Counted from the first letter of the stretch, positions 19,873 to 30,658 are shown. The stretch is 64,000 nucleotides of DNA from an endosymbiont of unidentified scaly snail isolate Monju (GCF_000801295.1 NZ_AP012978.1:558001-622000); one strand, 5' to 3'. Notes: generated by a model from the sequence alone, not told the origin. A program made the numbers and translations.

Positions 19873-20183
19873 CGCCATTGGGTGAAGCCACTATCCGCCT
19901 TGCGGGGTCAGCGGTTGCCGATCTGGAGGAGATCCGGTTCTGGTATGCCGAACAAGGTGTTCCCGAGGTCGGTGAAAGGTTGATCGTCGAGATCTTCCAG
20001 CGGATCGAGGCGCTCGGAGCGCATCCTGAGTTGGGTCGAATCGTGCCTGAGTTCGACCAGCCTTTTCTGAGGGAGTTGATCCAGCCTCCTTTTCGTATCG
20101 TCTATCGGCACGATCCGGGCCAGGTTCGCATTGTGTGCATCTGGCGCAGTGAACGGTTGCTGCGATTGCCGGGGACGCCATGA
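19869..20183 (+). CDS. RelE/ParE-superfamily toxin
   Basis: The 104-residue protein starts with GTG at 19869 overlapping the antitoxin stop (GTGA). It has the ParE-like order: helical ADLEEIRFWYAEQGVPE, HPELGRIVPEF, LRELIQPPFRIVYRHD, then VRIVCIWRSERLL. ParE relatives poison gyrase and RelE relatives cleave mRNA on ribosomes; which applies here is not evident. The RExx..PFRIVYR pattern favours ParE-type. Confidence 0.92.
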   Translation: MTPLGEATIRLAGSAVADLEEIRFWYAEQGVPEVGERLIVEIFQRIEALGAHPELGRIVPEFDQPFLRELIQPPFRIVYRHDPGQVRIVCIWRSERLLRLPGTP

Positions 20184-20202
20184 ATGTTTCCGGTATTTCG
20201 TC

Positions 20203-20460
20203 CTAGACGAAGAGATCGACCCGAAATGGCAGGTCGCTCTCTTCGAAGGCTTCCCGAAGCTCGGCTGACGCATTTTTCTGCGTGGGGTCGGCAAAGACCA
20301 CCAGATCCAGATCCGACCAGGGCTTGGCGGTGCCCTTGGCGCGGGAGCCATAGGCCCAGACTTCGATGCCGGGAAGATGGCGCGCCAGCAGCGCATGAAC
20401 CATGGCGTGATGCTTTTTGCTGAGCTGCAGGGCTTGGGGTGGCGTGGCATTCACTGCCAT
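20203..20460 (-). pseudogene. Minimal nucleotidyltransferase (MNT-type), right copy, truncated by stop
   Basis: The 85-residue product has the polymerase-beta-type motif GSRAKGTAKPWSDLDLVVF (GS...DxD). Such proteins are often antitoxins that AMPylate HEPN toxins. It ends at a TAG (20203-20205) just after VDLFV, where relatives have Trp. In the same frame DEIPETF follows before the sequence runs into the parE 3' end, so a TGG-to-TAG change plus C-terminal loss is likely. No HEPN gene is adjacent. It is about 80% similar by eye to the left copy at 19268-19472 in the shared part. Confidence 0.7.
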
Positions 20461-20549
20461 TTTCTCCCGCTGAGCCGTTCGTGCAGGGTGGTGGCATGAA
20501 CTGGCACGAAAAAGCCCGCTGAATCACGGGCTTGGGAGTGAGGTCAAGG

Positions 20550-20625
20550 TGGTGGGCCCACCAGGATTCGAACCTGGGACCAAGAGATTATGAGTCTCCT
20601 GCTCTAACCGCTGAGCTATAGGCCC
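20550..20625 (-). tRNA. tRNA-Ile2 (CAT anticodon, lysidine type)
   Basis: Read on the minus strand, the sequence folds as a 76-nt cloverleaf with encoded CCA. The acceptor stem GGGCCTA pairs with TGGGCCC, and the T arm contains GGTTCGAATCC. The anticodon loop is CTCATAA, with anticodon CAT. The context GGAGACTCATAATCTC resembles bacterial ileX rather than elongator or initiator Met, so the C34 is probably modified to lysidine by TilS. Elongator Met is less likely. Confidence 0.93.
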
Positions 20626-20725
20626 GGTTGTCGGTTGCGGGATGATAGCAGAAGCACGGGGCAGATCGTGGCCGAGGTGGCCCCGGTCGGGCCCCGGCCC
20701 GACGTCCCCGTCGGTTGCTCGATCC

Positions 20726-22519
<1,794 letters not shown>

Positions 22520-22570
22520 GGAAGTCCTCAGGAGGTTGATTCAACCTGTGTGTGACGGCTAATGCGCCGG

Positions 22571-22599
22571 ACTATAGCACATACGCGTTATTTTCGCTA
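22571..22599 (-). promoter_or_regulatory. Promoter upstream of rpoD
   Basis: On the minus strand TGC-TATAGT forms an extended -10 (plus 22571-22576). A weak -35-like TAGCGA lies 17 bases upstream (plus 22594-22599). It would let rpoD be transcribed apart from dnaG, as is usual for this operon. Confidence 0.5.
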
Positions 22600-22624
22600 T
22601 ATCGATGGGCCCTGGTGGTGAGAC

Positions 22625-24346
22625 TCAGGGGCGCCGGTAGAGTTCCCTAAGTCGTTGTTTTTCCTCTTCCGACATGGTGGAAAGGCTGGCCGATTTCAAG
22701 AGTGCCTCGCGTTGTTCCGCGCGTTGTTTTTCGATCAGCCGGCGCAGGATCCCGGCCAGTTGTTCGGCGGCGTCGTCCTGCACTGCCAGTTCGGCCACGG
22801 CGAGTTGCGCGAGGATGCCACGCAGACGCTCGTCGGCGGTGGCCTCGACCAGCGCGGCGCTGTGGGTGTCGGGGTGGGCGCGGATGCGCTCGAGCAGTTC
22901 GCGCAGGACCTCGATGCCGGGCGTCTGCAGGGTTTCCCAGCCCTCGGGCAACTCGGCCCGGGCCGCTTCGGGGTGCTGCAACAGCAGGGCGATGGCGCGA
23001 CGCATGGGCGGCATGCCGCCCGGTTTGTGGCCACGCGTGGGGCGTGGGCGTGGCGGCGGTGGGGTGGCCTCGCTGACCGGCACGGCGACGTGCACGCCCA
23101 CCCGTTCGGTCAGCGCCTGCTCCATCATGGCGCGGAAGGTGCCGGTCGGCAGTTTCGCCAGCAGCGGGCGCGCCAGCTCGGCCAGGCGCGCACGGCCGTC
23201 GATGCTGCCCATGTCGGTCTGCGTCTCGAGCCGTGCGAACAGGAACTCCGACAGCGGCTGGGCGCGTGCGACCTCGTCGAGGAAGGCCTGGCGGCCGATC
23301 TTGCGCACCAGGGTGTCCGGGTCCTCGCCCTCGGGCAGGAACAGGAAGCGTGCCTGGCGGCCGTCCTTCATCAGTGGCAGGGCGGTCTCCAGTGCTTTCC
23401 AGGCGGCGGCGCGCCCGGCGCGGTCGCCGTCGAAGCAGAACACCACCTCGTTGCAGGCGCGGTAGAGCTTGTTCAGGTGCTCGGCGGTGGTGGCGGTGCC
23501 CAGGGTGGCCACCGCGTTGCGGATTTCGTACTGCGCCAGCGCCACCACGTCCATGTAGCCCTCGACGACCAGGATGCGCTCGAGCTGGCGGTGTGCCTGG
23601 CGTGCCTGGTACAGGCCGTAGAGCTCGCGACCCTTGTGGAAGATCGGGGTTTCGGGCGAGTTGAGATACTTGGGCTTGCCATCGCCCAGCAGGCGGCCAC
23701 CGAAGCCGATCACCCGTCCGCGCCCGTCGTGTATGGGGAAGATGATGCGCTCGCGCAGGCGGTCGTAGGTCCGGCCTTTCTCGTTGGTGGTGGTCAGCCC
23801 GGCCTCGGCCAGCTGGCGGCGGGACTGGTCGTTCTTGCCGAAGCGCGCCAGCACATTGTCCCAGCCTGGAGGTGCGAAGCCGATGTCGAAGGTCTCGATC
23901 ACCTGTTCGCTGAGGCCGCGACCGGCCAGGTAGTCGCGGGCGCGCCTGGAGTCGGGATGGGCGTGCAGTTGCTCGCGGTAGAAGGCGTCGACCTGCTCGA
24001 GCAGTGCGTACAGCGGACGGTGATCCGGACCCTGCTCGAAGGTGATCTCGCGCGGGATCTCCAGGCCCTGCCTGGCGGCCAGTTCCTCGACCGCCTCGGG
24101 GAAGCTGAGGCGCTCGTATTCCATCAGGAAGCCAATGGCGGTGCCGTGCGCGCCGCAACCGAAGCAATGGTAGAACTGCTTGGCGGGGCTGACGGTGAAA
24201 GAGGGGGTCTTCTCGGTGTGGAAGGGGCAGCAGGCCTGGTACTCGCGCCCGGCCTTCTTCAGCGGCACGCGCTGGTTGATCAGCTCGACGATGTCGGTGC
24301 GGCTGAGGAGCTCGTCGATGAACTGCTGCGGGATCTTGCCGGCCAT
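22625..24346 (-). CDS. dnaG: DNA primase DnaG
   Basis: DnaG makes RNA primers for replication. The 573-residue protein has the N-terminal CHC2 zinc ribbon (Cys40, His43, Cys61, Cys64 in CCPFHTEKTPSF and HCFGCG). The TOPRIM catalytic core includes ILVVEGYMDVVALAQ and the acidic FCFDGDRAGR. A C-terminal helicase-interaction region follows after a basic, proline-rich linker. It lies between yqeY and rpoD in the classical macromolecular synthesis operon. Confidence 0.98.
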   Translation of the reverse strand: MAGKIPQQFIDELLSRTDIVELINQRVPLKKAGREYQACCPFHTEKTPSFTVSPAKQFYHCFGCGAHGTAIGFLMEYERLSFPEAVEELAARQGLEIPREITFEQGPDHRPLYALLEQVDAFYREQLHAHPDSRRARDYLAGRGLSEQVIETFDIGFAPPGWDNVLARFGKNDQSRRQLAEAGLTTTNEKGRTYDRLRERIIFPIHDGRGRVIGFGGRLLGDGKPKYLNSPETPIFHKGRELYGLYQARQAHRQLERILVVEGYMDVVALAQYEIRNAVATLGTATTAEHLNKLYRACNEVVFCFDGDRAGRAAAWKALETALPLMKDGRQARFLFLPEGEDPDTLVRKIGRQAFLDEVARAQPLSEFLFARLETQTDMGSIDGRARLAELARPLLAKLPTGTFRAMMEQALTERVGVHVAVPVSEATPPPPRPRPTRGHKPGGMPPMRRAIALLLQHPEAARAELPEGWETLQTPGIEVLRELLERIRAHPDTHSAALVEATADERLRGILAQLAVAELAVQDDAAEQLAGILRRLIEKQRAEQREALLKSASLSTMSEEEKQRLRELYRRP

Positions 24347-24389
24347 GGGCGAAGACTAGCAGCCAGAGGCCGAGGGTGGCGAGATGTCC

Positions 24390-24833
24390 TCAGCCCAGTT
24401 TCTGCTTGACCAGGGCACTCACCTGGCCCATGTCGGCGCGGCCCTGCACTTGTGGCTTGACCTTGCCCATGACCTTGCCCATGTCCTTCATCGAGCTGGC
24501 GCCGGTTTCGGCGATGGCCTGTTCGACGATGGCCGCGATCTCCTCTTCCGAGAGGGCGGCGGGCAGGTAGTCCTGGATGATCGCCACCTCGGCCTGCTCG
24601 GCGGCGGCCAGTTCGTCGCGGCCGGCATCGGTGTACTGGCGGATGGAATCGCGGCGCTGCTTGACCATCTTGTCCAGTACCGCCAGCACCTGCTCGTCGT
24701 CGAGCTCGATGCGCTCGTCCACCTCGCGCTGCTTGATCGCGGCGAGGATCAGACGGATGACGCCCAGACGCGCCTTGTCGCCCGCCTTCATGGCGGACTT
24801 CATGTCGTCCTGGATGCGGGCCTTCAGCGACAT
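24390..24833 (-). CDS. yqeY: GatB/YqeY domain protein
   Basis: The 147-residue protein corresponds to the YqeY family, related to the tail domain of the GatB amidotransferase subunit. Its role is not firmly established. The start MSLKARIQDDMKSAMKAGDK is family-typical, and the C-terminal SSMKDMGKVMGKVKPQVQGRADM is the conserved GatB-like end. Its ATG is 11 bases after the rpsU stop, consistent with the operon. Confidence 0.95.
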   Translation of the reverse strand: MSLKARIQDDMKSAMKAGDKARLGVIRLILAAIKQREVDERIELDDEQVLAVLDKMVKQRRDSIRQYTDAGRDELAAAEQAEVAIIQDYLPAALSEEEIAAIVEQAIAETGASSMKDMGKVMGKVKPQVQGRADMGQVSALVKQKLG

Positions 24834-24844
24834 GGCGCGGGCGA

Positions 24845-25060
24845 TCAGTACGGGCGCTCGAAGCGACGTGCCTCGCGCGCCAGCTTCTTCTGCCAGCGCT
24901 TGACGGCGGCAGCGGCCTTGCGCTTGCGCTCCCAGGTGGGCTTTTCGTAGTACTCGCGGCGACGTACTTCGGCCAGGATACCGGCCTTCTCGCAGGAGCG
25001 CTTGAAGCGGCGCAGGGCGACTTCGAAGGGTTCGTTCTCTTTTACACGGACGTGTGGCAT
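24845..25060 (-). CDS. rpsU: 30S ribosomal protein S21
   Basis: The 71-residue basic protein begins [21 protein letters not shown] and ends [12 protein letters not shown], the full S21 sequence pattern. S21 sits near the anti-Shine-Dalgarno on the small subunit. It heads the rpsU-yqeY-dnaG-rpoD operon, divergent from tsaD. Confidence 0.99.
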   Translation of the reverse strand: MPHVRVKENEPFEVALRRFKRSCEKAGILAEVRRREYYEKPTWERKRKAAAAVKRWQKKLAREARRFERPY

Positions 25061-25183
25061 GGCTTCCTCTGGGCTCCAGACCCGTTAGACTGAACACCTG
25101 ACCGCCACCGCGCAGCATTGCGGGCGGGCGGAAAGGCGCAGGATTCTACTGCGCGACCACGAGAATTGCAAAAGGAAATCCGC

Positions 25184-26215
25184 ATGCGGGTACTGGGTAT
25201 CGAGACCTCCTGCGACGAGACCGGCGTGGCCCTCTACGACGGTGAACAGGGCCTGCTGGCGCACGCTGTCTACAGCCAGGTCGCGCTGCACGCCGACTAC
25301 GGCGGCGTGGTGCCGGAGCTGGCCTCGCGCGATCATGTACGCAAGCTGGCCCCCATGGTGCGCCAGTTGCTCGAGCAGGCCGGCCTGTCCGGCAGTGACA
25401 TCGACGGGGTGGCCTATACCGCCGGGCCGGGTCTGGCCGGCGCCCTGCTGGTGGGCGCGGCCTTCGGGCGCAGCCTGGCGACCGCCTGGGGCGTGCCGGC
25501 GATCGGCGTGCACCACATGGAAGGTCACCTGCTCGCCCCGCTTTTCGAGGCCGAACACCCGGATTTTCCTTTCGTCGCCCTGCTGGTCTCGGGGGGGCAT
25601 ACCCAGCTGGTGCGAGTCGAAGGCATCGGACGCTACCACCTGCTCGGCGAGTCCGTGGACGATGCCGCCGGGGAGGCCTTCGACAAGACCGCCAAACTGC
25701 TGGGGTTGGGCTATCCGGGTGGCCCCGCGCTGGCGGCCCTGGCCGAGCAGGGCGATCCCGATCGCTTTCGTTTTCCGCGGCCCATGACCGACCGGCCGGG
25801 GCTGGACTTCAGCTTCTCCGGGCTCAAGACCTTTGCGCTGACCACCTGGCAACAGGAAGGCGCCGGGCTCGATGCCGCCGCCCGCGAGTGCCTGCGCGCC
25901 GACATCGCGCGCGCCTTCGAGGACGCGGTGGTCGACACCCTGCTCATCAAGTGCCGGCGCGCGCTCGAGCTGGCCGAAGTAAACGACCTGGTGCTCGCCG
26001 GCGGTGTCAGCGCCAACCGGCGCCTGCGCGCGGCCATGGATGCCATGACGGCGGCGCGCGGTGCCCGCGCCTGGTATCCGCGTCCGGAGCTGTGCACCGA
26101 CAACGGCGCCATGATCGCCTATGCCGGCTGGGAGCGCCTGCGCGCTGGCCAGCACGAAGGGCCGGGCTTCGACATCCGTCCGCGCTGGTCCATGACCGAA
26201 CTCGACGCGGTGTGA
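25184..26215 (+). CDS. tsaD: tRNA N6-threonylcarbamoyladenosine transferase TsaD
   Basis: TsaD transfers the threonylcarbamoyl group to A37 of ANN-decoding tRNAs, with TsaB and TsaE. From the ATG at 25184 the product is 343 residues and begins [19 protein letters not shown]. The metal-binding histidines are His111 and His115 in [14 protein letters not shown] and the C-terminal CTDNGAMIA complete the ASKHA-type fold. An AAAGGAAA ribosome site precedes the start. It is divergent from rpsU, its common location. Confidence 0.98.
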   Translation: MRVLGIETSCDETGVALYDGEQGLLAHAVYSQVALHADYGGVVPELASRDHVRKLAPMVRQLLEQAGLSGSDIDGVAYTAGPGLAGALLVGAAFGRSLATAWGVPAIGVHHMEGHLLAPLFEAEHPDFPFVALLVSGGHTQLVRVEGIGRYHLLGESVDDAAGEAFDKTAKLLGLGYPGGPALAALAEQGDPDRFRFPRPMTDRPGLDFSFSGLKTFALTTWQQEGAGLDAAARECLRADIARAFEDAVVDTLLIKCRRALELAEVNDLVLAGGVSANRRLRAAMDAMTAARGARAWYPRPELCTDNGAMIAYAGWERLRAGQHEGPGFDIRPRWSMTELDAV

Positions 26216-26248
26216 CACCTCGAGGCCGTGCGTGGTGAATATCCGTAT

Positions 26249-26833
26249 TCAGCTGCCGATGCGGGCCTCTTCGCCCGAGAGCAGTTTGCGGATGTTGCTG
26301 CGGTGGCGCCAGAACAGCAGCAGGGTGATGAAGGTCTGCATGACGATCAGCTCCGGCGCAGGCCAGAACCACCAGACGATCACGGGAGCCAGTCCCTGCG
26401 AGATCAGTGCGGCCAGCGAGGAGATGCGCAGCACCTTGGCCACGAACAGCCAGGTTGCCGCGATGCTCAGGCCGATTGGCCAGTACAGGCCGAACTGCAC
26501 GCCCAGCGCGGTGGCCACGCCCTTGCCGCCGCGAAAGCCGAAGAACACCGGGTAGAGGTGGCCGAGAAAGGCGGCCAGCCCGGTCAGTGCCAGCGCCAGG
26601 GGCGAGACCACCAGCCAGTGCACCACCAGCATCGGCAGCAGGCCCTTGAGCGAGTCGCCCAGCAAGGTGATGGCCGCGGCCTTCTTGCCGCCGATACGCA
26701 ACACGTTGGTCGCTCCCGGGTTGCCCGAGCCCTGGCCACGCGGATCGGGCAGGCCCATCAGGCGGCAGACCAGGATGGCGCTGGAGACCGAACCCAGCAG
26801 GTAGGCGGCGAGGACGATCAGGTATTCGGGCAT
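26249..26833 (-). CDS. plsY: Acyl-phosphate:glycerol-3-phosphate acyltransferase PlsY
   Basis: PlsY is an inner-membrane enzyme that acylates glycerol-3-phosphate from acyl-phosphate, the first committed step of phospholipid synthesis. The 194-residue protein has several hydrophobic helices. The conserved loops are GSGNPGATNVLR, HLYPVFFGFRGGKGVATALG and, near the end, FWRHRSNIRKLLSGEE. It lies convergent with tsaD and divergent from folB. Confidence 0.97.
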   Translation of the reverse strand: MPEYLIVLAAYLLGSVSSAILVCRLMGLPDPRGQGSGNPGATNVLRIGGKKAAAITLLGDSLKGLLPMLVVHWLVVSPLALALTGLAAFLGHLYPVFFGFRGGKGVATALGVQFGLYWPIGLSIAATWLFVAKVLRISSLAALISQGLAPVIVWWFWPAPELIVMQTFITLLLFWRHRSNIRKLLSGEEARIGS

Positions 26834-26943
26834 GCGGTGCTCCGGAACAGGGGGTCACGGGGCGGATTTTTACCACGAACGGGGACGAGGCGGCGACACA
26901 ATGGTGGTAATCTTGCGGCCCCGAGCAGCGAGCGGAAGCATCC

Positions 26944-27300
26944 ATGGATATCGTCTACCTGCGCGGCTTGCGCATCGACACCATCATCGGCATCTACGAC
27001 TGGGAACGGCGTACCCGCCAGACCGTGATCCTCGGTCTGGAGATGGGCACCGATATCTCCCGCGCCGCGGCCAGCGAGCGCATCGAGGATACCCTCAACT
27101 ACAAGGCGGTGGCCAAGCGCCTGATCCAGTTCGTGAGCGAGAGCGAGTTCCAGCTGGTCGAGACCCTGGCCGAGCGCTGTGCCGCCATCGTCATGCAGGA
27201 ATTCGGTGTGCCCTGGCTGCGCCTGAGCCTGAACAAGAAGGGCGCGGTGCGCGGGGCCACCGACGTGGGTGTGATCATCGAGCGCGGGCACCGCGACTGA
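26944..27300 (+). CDS. folB: Dihydroneopterin aldolase
   Basis: FolB cleaves dihydroneopterin to 6-hydroxymethyl-dihydropterin. The 118-residue protein starts MDIVYLRGLRIDTIIGIYDWER and contains DTLNYKAVAKRL and VETLAERCA, typical of the T-fold enzyme. Its TGA overlaps the folK ATG by one base, so the two successive pathway steps are translationally coupled. Confidence 0.97.
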   Translation: MDIVYLRGLRIDTIIGIYDWERRTRQTVILGLEMGTDISRAAASERIEDTLNYKAVAKRLIQFVSESEFQLVETLAERCAAIVMQEFGVPWLRLSLNKKGAVRGATDVGVIIERGHRD

Positions 27301-27791
27301 TGCCGCGGGTCTGGGTCAGCATCGGCAGCAACATCGAGCGCGAGCGCCACGTGCGTGCCGCGGTCGAGGCCCTGCGCGCGCGCTTCGGCGACCTGACCCT
27401 TTCGCCGGTGTACGAGACCCCGGCCGAAGGCTTCGACGGTGATCCCTTCTACAACCTGGTGGCCGGCTTCGATACCGATCTCCCGCCCGAAGCACTGCAT
27501 GCCGAGCTGCGCGCCATCGAGGACGCCAACGGCCGCCGTCGTGATGCCGGCAAGTTCTCTGCGCGCACCCTGGATATCGACGCGCTCACCTACGGCGATC
27601 AGCGCGACGCCACCGGCGGCAAGCCGCTGCCGCGCGACGAGATCACCCGCTATGCCTTCGTGCTCAAGCCCCTGGTCGACGTGGCCGGCGATGAGCGCCA
27701 CCCGGTGCTGGGCCGTACCTATGCCGAGCTGTGGGCCGACTTCGAAGGTCCCGGGCGCGATGCCCTGCGGGTGGTGCCGCTGGGTTTGTGA
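27300..27791 (+). CDS. folK: 2-amino-4-hydroxy-6-hydroxymethyldihydropteridine pyrophosphokinase
   Basis: FolK pyrophosphorylates the FolB product for folate synthesis. The 163-residue product begins MPRVWVSIGSNIERERHV and has the FYNLVAGFDTDL segment. The motif KFSARTLDIDALTYG corresponds to the R-x-LDxDxL metal site. It is read directly from the folB stop. Confidence 0.96.
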   Translation: MPRVWVSIGSNIERERHVRAAVEALRARFGDLTLSPVYETPAEGFDGDPFYNLVAGFDTDLPPEALHAELRAIEDANGRRRDAGKFSARTLDIDALTYGDQRDATGGKPLPRDEITRYAFVLKPLVDVAGDERHPVLGRTYAELWADFEGPGRDALRVVPLGL

Positions 27792-27843
27792 GGGCAAGCT
27801 CCAGCCGCAGCGTATCCAGGGCGGGCAGCGCCGCCCGGCAGGA

Positions 27844-27893
27844 GGCCCGTCCCCGGGCCGAATCCTTCGCGGCGGGGACGCCGCTCCTGCGGG
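27844..27893. repeat. REP-like palindromic sequence
   Basis: Two adjacent GC-rich palindromes lie between folK and the folM-like gene: 27844-27859 (GGCCCG...CGGGCC) and 27869-27884 (GCGGCG-GGGA-CGCCGC). The second, with CTCCTGCGGG after it, resembles the extragenic GTAGGAGCGGC-type repeats common in gammaproteobacteria. It may also terminate the convergent genes. Confidence 0.5.
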
Positions 27894-28649
27894 CTATTGC
27901 TGCACGCTGCGACCGCCGTCCACGGCGAGGATCTGTCCGGTGACGTAGTCGGTGCCGGCGATCATGAACAGCACCGCGCGTGCGATCTCTTCGGCCCCGG
28001 CCGGGCGGCCGAGGGGGATGCGTTCGAGGATGGTCAGGCGGTCGGCGTCGTCGAAGTAGTGCTCGGGCCAGAGCGCTGCGCCGGGGGCCACGCCGTTGAC
28101 ACGTACCTCGGGGGCCAGGTCGCGGGCCAGCGCCTTGACCATCATGGCGTTGGCCGCCTTGGCCATGGAGTACACCGGATGGTCGGCATTCGGTCGTTCG
28201 GCATGGATGTCCACCAGGTTGACGATACAGCCGTGGCGCTCACGCAGCGCCGGGGCCAGTGCCTGGGCCAGGAAGAAGGGTGCGCGGGCGTTGCTGGCGA
28301 AAAGGTCTTCCCACTGGGCCTGGGTGACGCTGCCGATGGGGGTGGGGTAGTAGCTGGAGGCGTTGTTGACCAGGATGTCGAGTCGGTCGCGGATCGAGAG
28401 CGCATGCTCGGCCAGTGGCGCAATGGCCTCCATGTCGGCGAGGTCGGCCTGTACCAGGTGTGCGGAGTCGGCGCGTTCCGCATTCAGGGTGTCGGCGAGC
28501 TGCCGGGCACGGTCTGCCGAGCGGCGGTAGTGCAAAATCACCTCGCAGCCCAGGCCGTGCAGCTGGCGCGCGATCTCGGCGCCGATGCGCGCTGCCGCGC
28601 CGGTGATCAGTGCCACCTTGCCGTCGAGTCGATACGGGTTGTCGAACAT
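27894..28649 (-). CDS. Pteridine reductase-like short-chain dehydrogenase (FolM type)
   Basis: The 251-residue SDR protein reduces an NADPH-dependent substrate, probably dihydropterins or dihydrofolate. It has the Rossmann motif TGAAARIGAEIA, LVNNASSYYPTPIG, the active-site Tyr/Lys in VYSMAKAAN, and the C-terminal TGQILAVDGGRS. The ATG at 28649 gives a normal N-terminus (MFDNPYRLDGKVALIT); an upstream in-frame ATG adds unlikely sequence. Being next to folBK supports the pteridine assignment. Confidence 0.88.
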   Translation of the reverse strand: MFDNPYRLDGKVALITGAAARIGAEIARQLHGLGCEVILHYRRSADRARQLADTLNAERADSAHLVQADLADMEAIAPLAEHALSIRDRLDILVNNASSYYPTPIGSVTQAQWEDLFASNARAPFFLAQALAPALRERHGCIVNLVDIHAERPNADHPVYSMAKAANAMMVKALARDLAPEVRVNGVAPGAALWPEHYFDDADRLTILERIPLGRPAGAEEIARAVLFMIAGTDYVTGQILAVDGGRSVQQ

Positions 28650-28717
28650 GGTCTCGTGCCTCCGCCCGATTCGGTGATAATGCGTCCCGTGAATCACGGC
28701 CATCCGGCGGAGCATAC

Positions 28718-29878
28718 GTGGCAATTCCCGAACTGAACAGCGCCGAGCAGGCGCAGCTCGAACAGACCCGTGCCTGCATCGGCGAGGCGATCACCGGGGC
28801 GGGCGGGCGCATCCCCTTTGATCGCTACATGGAGCTGGCGCTGTATGCGCCGGGTGCGGGCTACTACGTCAATGGTGCGCGCAAGTTCGGCGCAGCGGGT
28901 GACTTCGTCACCGCTCCCGAGATCTCGCCACTGTTTTCCCGTGCCCTGGCCGCGCAAATCGCCGAGGTGCTGGCGATGACCGGTGGCGAGGTGCTGGAGT
29001 TCGGCGCCGGCTCGGGGGTGATGGCCGCCGAGATACTGGCCGCCCTGGCGGCGCGCGATGCCCTGCCCGAGCGTTACCTCATCATGGAGCTGAGCGCCGA
29101 GCTGCGCGCGCGCCAGGCCGAGACCTTGCGCGATCGCGTGCCCGGGCTGGTCGAGCGGGTGCACTGGCTGGAGCGTCTTACCGAGCCCGGCTGGTGCGGC
29201 GTGGTGGTCGCCAACGAACTGCTCGATGCCCTGCCGGTGAGCCGCTTCTGCCGCACTGCCGACGGCTGGGCCGAGCAGTTCGTGACGATCGAGGACGGGG
29301 CCTTGCGCCCGTTGTGGGATGCGCCCGAGACCCCTGGTCTGGTCGATGCCCTGGCGCGTATCGAGGCACGACTCGGGCCTTTTCCCGAGGGCTATGCCTC
29401 GGAGATCTGCCTGCGCCTGCCGGCCTGGATGCGCGCGGTGGCAGGCTTTCTCGCGCAGGGGGCGCTGTTGCTGATCGACTATGGCTACAGCGAGCGCGAG
29501 TACTACCACCCGGCACGCCGCGAGGGCACCCTGATCTGCCATTTCCGGCAGCGTGCCTTCGATGACCCTTTCGCCCTGCCGGGACTGGCTGACATCACCG
29601 CCAGCGTGGATTTCTCGGCGGTGGCCGAAGCGGGTGTCGAGGCCGGGATGGAACTGGTGGGTTACACCACCCAGGCGCAGTTCCTGCTGGGATGCGGGAT
29701 CGAGCACGAACTGGCGGCGCTGGCCGCCGACCCTGCGCGCATCGGTGAGTTGCAGGGTGCCAAGCAGCTCATTCTGCCGACGGCCATGGGTGAGCGTTTC
29801 CGGGTGATCGGTCTTGCCGCCGGCGAACTGACGCCACTGTCGGGCTTCGCCATGGGAGATCTGCGTGCAATGCTCTAG
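28718..29878 (+). CDS. SAM-dependent methyltransferase, MidA/NDUFAF7 family
   Basis: The 386-residue protein belongs to the family that includes mitochondrial NDUFAF7, an arginine methyltransferase for complex I. The bacterial substrates are unknown. It has IPFDRYMELALYAPGAGYY, the SAM motif LEFGAGSGVMAAEIL, ANELLDALPV and DYGYSEREYYHP. A GTG start at 28718 is chosen because it follows CGGCGGAG and yields the usual length. It is divergent from the folM-like gene. Confidence 0.88.
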   Translation: MAIPELNSAEQAQLEQTRACIGEAITGAGGRIPFDRYMELALYAPGAGYYVNGARKFGAAGDFVTAPEISPLFSRALAAQIAEVLAMTGGEVLEFGAGSGVMAAEILAALAARDALPERYLIMELSAELRARQAETLRDRVPGLVERVHWLERLTEPGWCGVVVANELLDALPVSRFCRTADGWAEQFVTIEDGALRPLWDAPETPGLVDALARIEARLGPFPEGYASEICLRLPAWMRAVAGFLAQGALLLIDYGYSEREYYHPARREGTLICHFRQRAFDDPFALPGLADITASVDFSAVAEAGVEAGMELVGYTTQAQFLLGCGIEHELAALAADPARIGELQGAKQLILPTAMGERFRVIGLAAGELTPLSGFAMGDLRAML

Positions 29879-29923
29879 TGCCAGCTTCGATCAGGCACCG
29901 CGTGCAGGTCCAGGATTGCCGCG

Positions 29924-30658
29924 ATGAGCACCGTTTGTCATCAATCTGTGGGAAGGATAATCAGCGGCCTGGCACTGGCGGTGCTGTTGCTGGCGCTTGT
30001 CGGCTGCCAGGGCATGCCGCGCGAGGGCGGGCCAGCCGCGCGCGAGTTCCGTTGGCGGGACCTTGCCAAGAGCGACATCGATCTGGTCGCCGAGGTCACC
30101 CTGCGCCAGCATCGCACTTACCTGCGCGAACTGGCCGACAAGCTGTACCGGCGCAATCCGGCGCAGTTGCGGCGCGGGGTGGGGGATCGCGAAGAGGCCT
30201 TGCGTCAGATCCTGGGACGGCCGGGGCGAGGATTGCTTGCGCAATGGCACGAGCGCCGTGGTGCGCGCCTGGTCGAACTGGCATTGAGCACGGGTTTCGA
30301 GGGGGACAGGGTGGCTGCCTTCGTCTACGGGCTGCGCAGCATGGCAGTGGCCGCCTACGGGAGCGAAGACGAATTCTTTCTGAGCGACGAGTACGATCCG
30401 CAGAAGATCTATCATCTGGCGCGCAATCTCGAGATCGCCGCCTGGCGATTGCGTGCGGCGCGGGACGCCTCCGGGCGTGCATTGCTGCTGAGCGTCGGCA
30501 TCGATGCCGGGGGCGAGGTCAACGCCAGCTACGAGCGCCTGTTCGGCAAGCTGATCGCGCTGCACGATCACTTTGCCCAGGTGGTGGCCGACAGCACCCA
30601 CCGGCGCATCAAGAACGTCATCCAGGGTGTGGCATCTGCCGTCTTCTTTCCCTTGTGA
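29924..30658 (+). CDS. Hypothetical lipoprotein
   Basis: The 244-residue protein has a signal peptide ending in the lipobox LVGC with Cys28, so it is likely membrane-anchored. The mature part is helical, with no motif I can name. It includes KSDIDLVAEVTLRQHRTYLRE, a hydrophobic VAAFVYGLRSMAVAAYG segment and THRRIKNVIQGVASAVFFPL at the end. Similar proteins are annotated as hypothetical lipoproteins. Its 3' end overlaps the convergent NDUFA9-like gene by 41 bases. Confidence 0.8.
   Translation: MSTVCHQSVGRIISGLALAVLLLALVGCQGMPREGGPAAREFRWRDLAKSDIDLVAEVTLRQHRTYLRELADKLYRRNPAQLRRGVGDREEALRQILGRPGRGLLAQWHERRGARLVELALSTGFEGDRVAAFVYGLRSMAVAAYGSEDEFFLSDEYDPQKIYHLARNLEIAAWRLRAARDASGRALLLSVGIDAGGEVNASYERLFGKLIALHDHFAQVVADSTHRRIKNVIQGVASAVFFPL

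Noticed and set aside
20550-20625. Reading the CAT-anticodon tRNA as elongator or initiator methionine tRNA.
   Set aside because: The stem and loop sequence around the anticodon fits isoleucine-2 tRNA better.
17950-20625. A complete integrative element with attachment sites and an integrase.
   Set aside because: No integrase gene and no repeat of the tRNA 3' end are visible.
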